A stretch of 64,000 bases of DNA from Shimia aestuarii (GTDB taxonomy: Bacteria; Pseudomonadota; Alphaproteobacteria; Rhodobacterales; Rhodobacteraceae): positions 1 to 64,000 of the forward strand of contig NZ_FOTQ01000006.1 in assembly GCF_900114635.1 (NCBI RefSeq), given 5' to 3'. The notes under the pieces are model-generated. The model worked only from the letters and a program-made list of their open reading frames with translations, made no database searches and had not been told where the DNA came from. Position numbers and translations under genes: made by a program. Positions 62,813-64,000 of this stretch are shown here, piece by piece (position 1 is the stretch's first letter; every line of letters begins with the position of its first letter).

Positions 62813-63820
62813 CTATTGCACGACGGCATTCGTCCATTCCTTGATGAAAACGCTTCTCTTGAGGCGATCCAGATAGGTCATCAGAGCCGGTTCCAGACTG
62901 ATGACCGACGGGTTTGCCCCGGCAGGGTTCAGTTCCAGAGGCGGCAGCGGAAAGTTCCCGCCGGAGGGCGCCGCAGTTTGAACCTTGATCATGTATCGCA
63001 AGAAGTCGCTTGCCGCACCGGGATGCGGCGCGTGCCGAGAAACGAAGCCAGTGCGCATCATCGTCGTGGGGAAGTCAGAAGGCCGAATGATCTCGAAACG
63101 ATTGTCGCTCTTCTGACGCGAGACAGCGTAGCTTCCCAGTACATTGTACGCCACCAGCAGGTCGCCCGAAGCGACGTGATCGATCATATCACCCGAACAG
63201 CAATACAGTTTCGCATCAAGGCTTCCCATCACCTCCATGAGCCGCCAGAAAGTCTCCGAAGCGCGCGCGTCCTGAGTGGCAAAAAGATAACCGAGGCCGG
63301 ATTGGCGTATGTCATAGGTGCCCAGCTTGCCGCGAAAGGTCTCGGGAGCCGCGCGCAGCACCTGGATCAGCTCTTGTCGGGTTCGGGGTATGGGCTTGTC
63401 GGCAAAGGCATTGCGGTTGACGACGATTGTCGCGGGTTCCGAGGTAAAGGCGAACAAGCGTTGCCGCCATTGGGCCCAATCAGGAAGGTCAACACCGCCA
63501 ACCTCAAGCGCGAACCCGTCATTGACCAACTTCAATTGCAGGTCCATGGCGCTTGAAATGACAATGTCGAATGTGTCCGGCGCGGCCTGGAACCGTCCCG
63601 TGATCTCGGCGGTGCCGGTCACGAAGTATTCGACGGACCACGTGGGGTTCTCGGCCAGAAACCCGGAAATGATCGGGGCAAAGAACACGGTATCCGTGCT
63701 GGACAGGATGCGCAGTGTCTGAGTTGGCGCGGTCCCCTTGAAAACTTGGCGATCCTCCCAGTCCTGCGCAGCTGACAGAACCGGCAACAGGCAAAGGATC
63801 AAAGCGAAAAAGTTGCGCAT
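62813..63820 (-). CDS. Periplasmic substrate-binding protein (iron/ion-type)
   Basis: A 335-residue secreted protein. A signal peptide (RNFFALILCLLPVLSAA) is followed by a type II binding-protein fold: LRILSSTDTVFFAPII, FDIVISSAMDLQLKLVNDG and GDLLVAYNVLGSYAVS. It resembles AfuA/TctE-linked binding proteins that work with a sensor kinase rather than a transporter. Its ATG overlaps the end of a histidine kinase gene, supporting a sensory role. It is convergent with speB. Confidence 0.8.
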   Translation of the reverse strand: MRNFFALILCLLPVLSAAQDWEDRQVFKGTAPTQTLRILSSTDTVFFAPIISGFLAENPTWSVEYFVTGTAEITGRFQAAPDTFDIVISSAMDLQLKLVNDGFALEVGGVDLPDWAQWRQRLFAFTSEPATIVVNRNAFADKPIPRTRQELIQVLRAAPETFRGKLGTYDIRQSGLGYLFATQDARASETFWRLMEVMGSLDAKLYCCSGDMIDHVASGDLLVAYNVLGSYAVSRQKSDNRFEIIRPSDFPTTMMRTGFVSRHAPHPGAASDFLRYMIKVQTAAPSGGNFPLPPLELNPAGANPSVISLEPALMTYLDRLKRSVFIKEWTNAVVQ

Positions 63821-64000
63821 GCGCCGCCTCCGGGTAGGTTTGACAGGGTGAGTGTGCCGCCATGGGCCTCTGCCACGTCCTGGGCGATGGTGAGTCCCAA
63901 CCCCGAGCCAATGATCCCCCTGGCGTTATCCCCCCGCGAGAACCGGGTCGTCAGATCGTCGATTTCATCGGGCGGAAATCCCGGTCCCTGATCACGAATT
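63799..64000 (-). CDS. Sensor histidine kinase, C-terminal fragment (cut by the window)
   Basis: The last 66 residues of a histidine kinase, read on the minus strand from the window edge to a TGA at 63799. RDQGPGFP is the G1 box, RFSRGDNARG lies in the F-box region, GSGLGLTIAQDVAEAHGG is the G2 box, and the end is FSL. It overlaps the start of the binding-protein gene by 22 bp in another frame. The N-terminal part is outside the window. Confidence 0.85.
   Translation of the reverse strand, partial: IRDQGPGFPPDEIDDLTTRFSRGDNARGIIGSGLGLTIAQDVAEAHGGTLTLSNLPGGGACATFSL

Overview
The window is a high-GC stretch of chromosome from an alphaproteobacterium, most probably a marine Rhodobacterales (Roseobacter-group) bacterium. 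The reasons are the AapJQMP/BztABCD-type amino-acid transporter, an ATP12-type F1-ATPase assembly chaperone, a DUF1127 protein, a DmdB/DmdD/DmdC set for degrading the DMSP product methylmercaptopropionate, a carboxynorspermidine-type polyamine operon, and the high-GC codon use. No strain is assigned, because none can be read from the sequence alone.

Positions 1-31.9 kb hold the tuf/S10/spc/alpha ribosomal supercluster on the + strand: tuf, rpsJ-rplC-rplD-rplW, rplB-rpsS-rplV-rpsC-rplP, rpmC-rpsQ-rplN-rplX-rplE-rpsN-rpsH-rplF-rplR-rpsE-rpmD, rplO-secY-adk, rpsM-rpsK-rpoA, rplQ. Its gene order is conserved, but five blocks of non-ribosomal genes split it. tuf|rpsJ holds a MaoC-type hydratase, a family III CoA-transferase, an acyltransferase and a lipoprotein. 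rplW|rplB holds a phasin and a 2-oxoglutarate oxygenase. rplP|rpmC holds a second 2OG oxygenase, two small proteins, an AraC regulator, a Popeye-like cNMP-binding membrane protein and a response regulator with a degenerate GGDEF domain. rpmD|rplO holds a DUF1127 protein and a class III nucleotide cyclase. adk|rpsM holds a small membrane protein, a BCCT transporter, a UspA protein and an unknown membrane protein. Most ribosomal segments end in a hairpin terminator, and four restart behind a recognisable -35/-10 pair spaced by 17 bp, so the supercluster appears to be a relay of separate transcription units.

Positions 32-37.7 kb are housekeeping genes on the + strand: an HtrA/DegP protease, rarA, a fluoride channel, an RluC-type pseudouridine synthase, a HAD phosphatase and ATP12. 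The aap amino-acid ABC operon (37.9-42.4 kb) follows. From 42.4 to 46.2 kb the genes run on the minus strand: a SixA-type phosphatase, an Fe-S protein, a sterol-desaturase-family enzyme, argB, rnpA and rpmH. At 46.5-50.1 kb come a TVP38/TMEM64 membrane protein, a flavin disulfide oxidoreductase and a sensor kinase, then tRNA-Arg(ACG) and a sulfotransferase in a less typical stretch.

Positions 51.8-57.1 kb hold acyl-CoA synthetase, crotonase-family hydratase and acyl-CoA dehydrogenase genes (dmdB, dmdD, dmdC) divergent from an AraC regulator. Together they would activate methylmercaptopropionate, oxidise it to methylthioacryloyl-CoA and hydrate it. Positions 57.4-62.6 kb hold speA, a LYS1-type dehydrogenase, nspC and speB, which would take arginine via agmatine to putrescine and on to (nor)spermidine. 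The window ends in a minus-strand periplasmic binding protein and the cut 3' end of a histidine kinase gene. The most unusual features are the repeatedly interrupted ribosomal cluster with two 2OG oxygenases beside rplB and rplP, the two cyclic-nucleotide proteins inside it, a mutually exclusive hairpin set between rpoA and rplQ, and a 63-bp intergenic repeat present twice.
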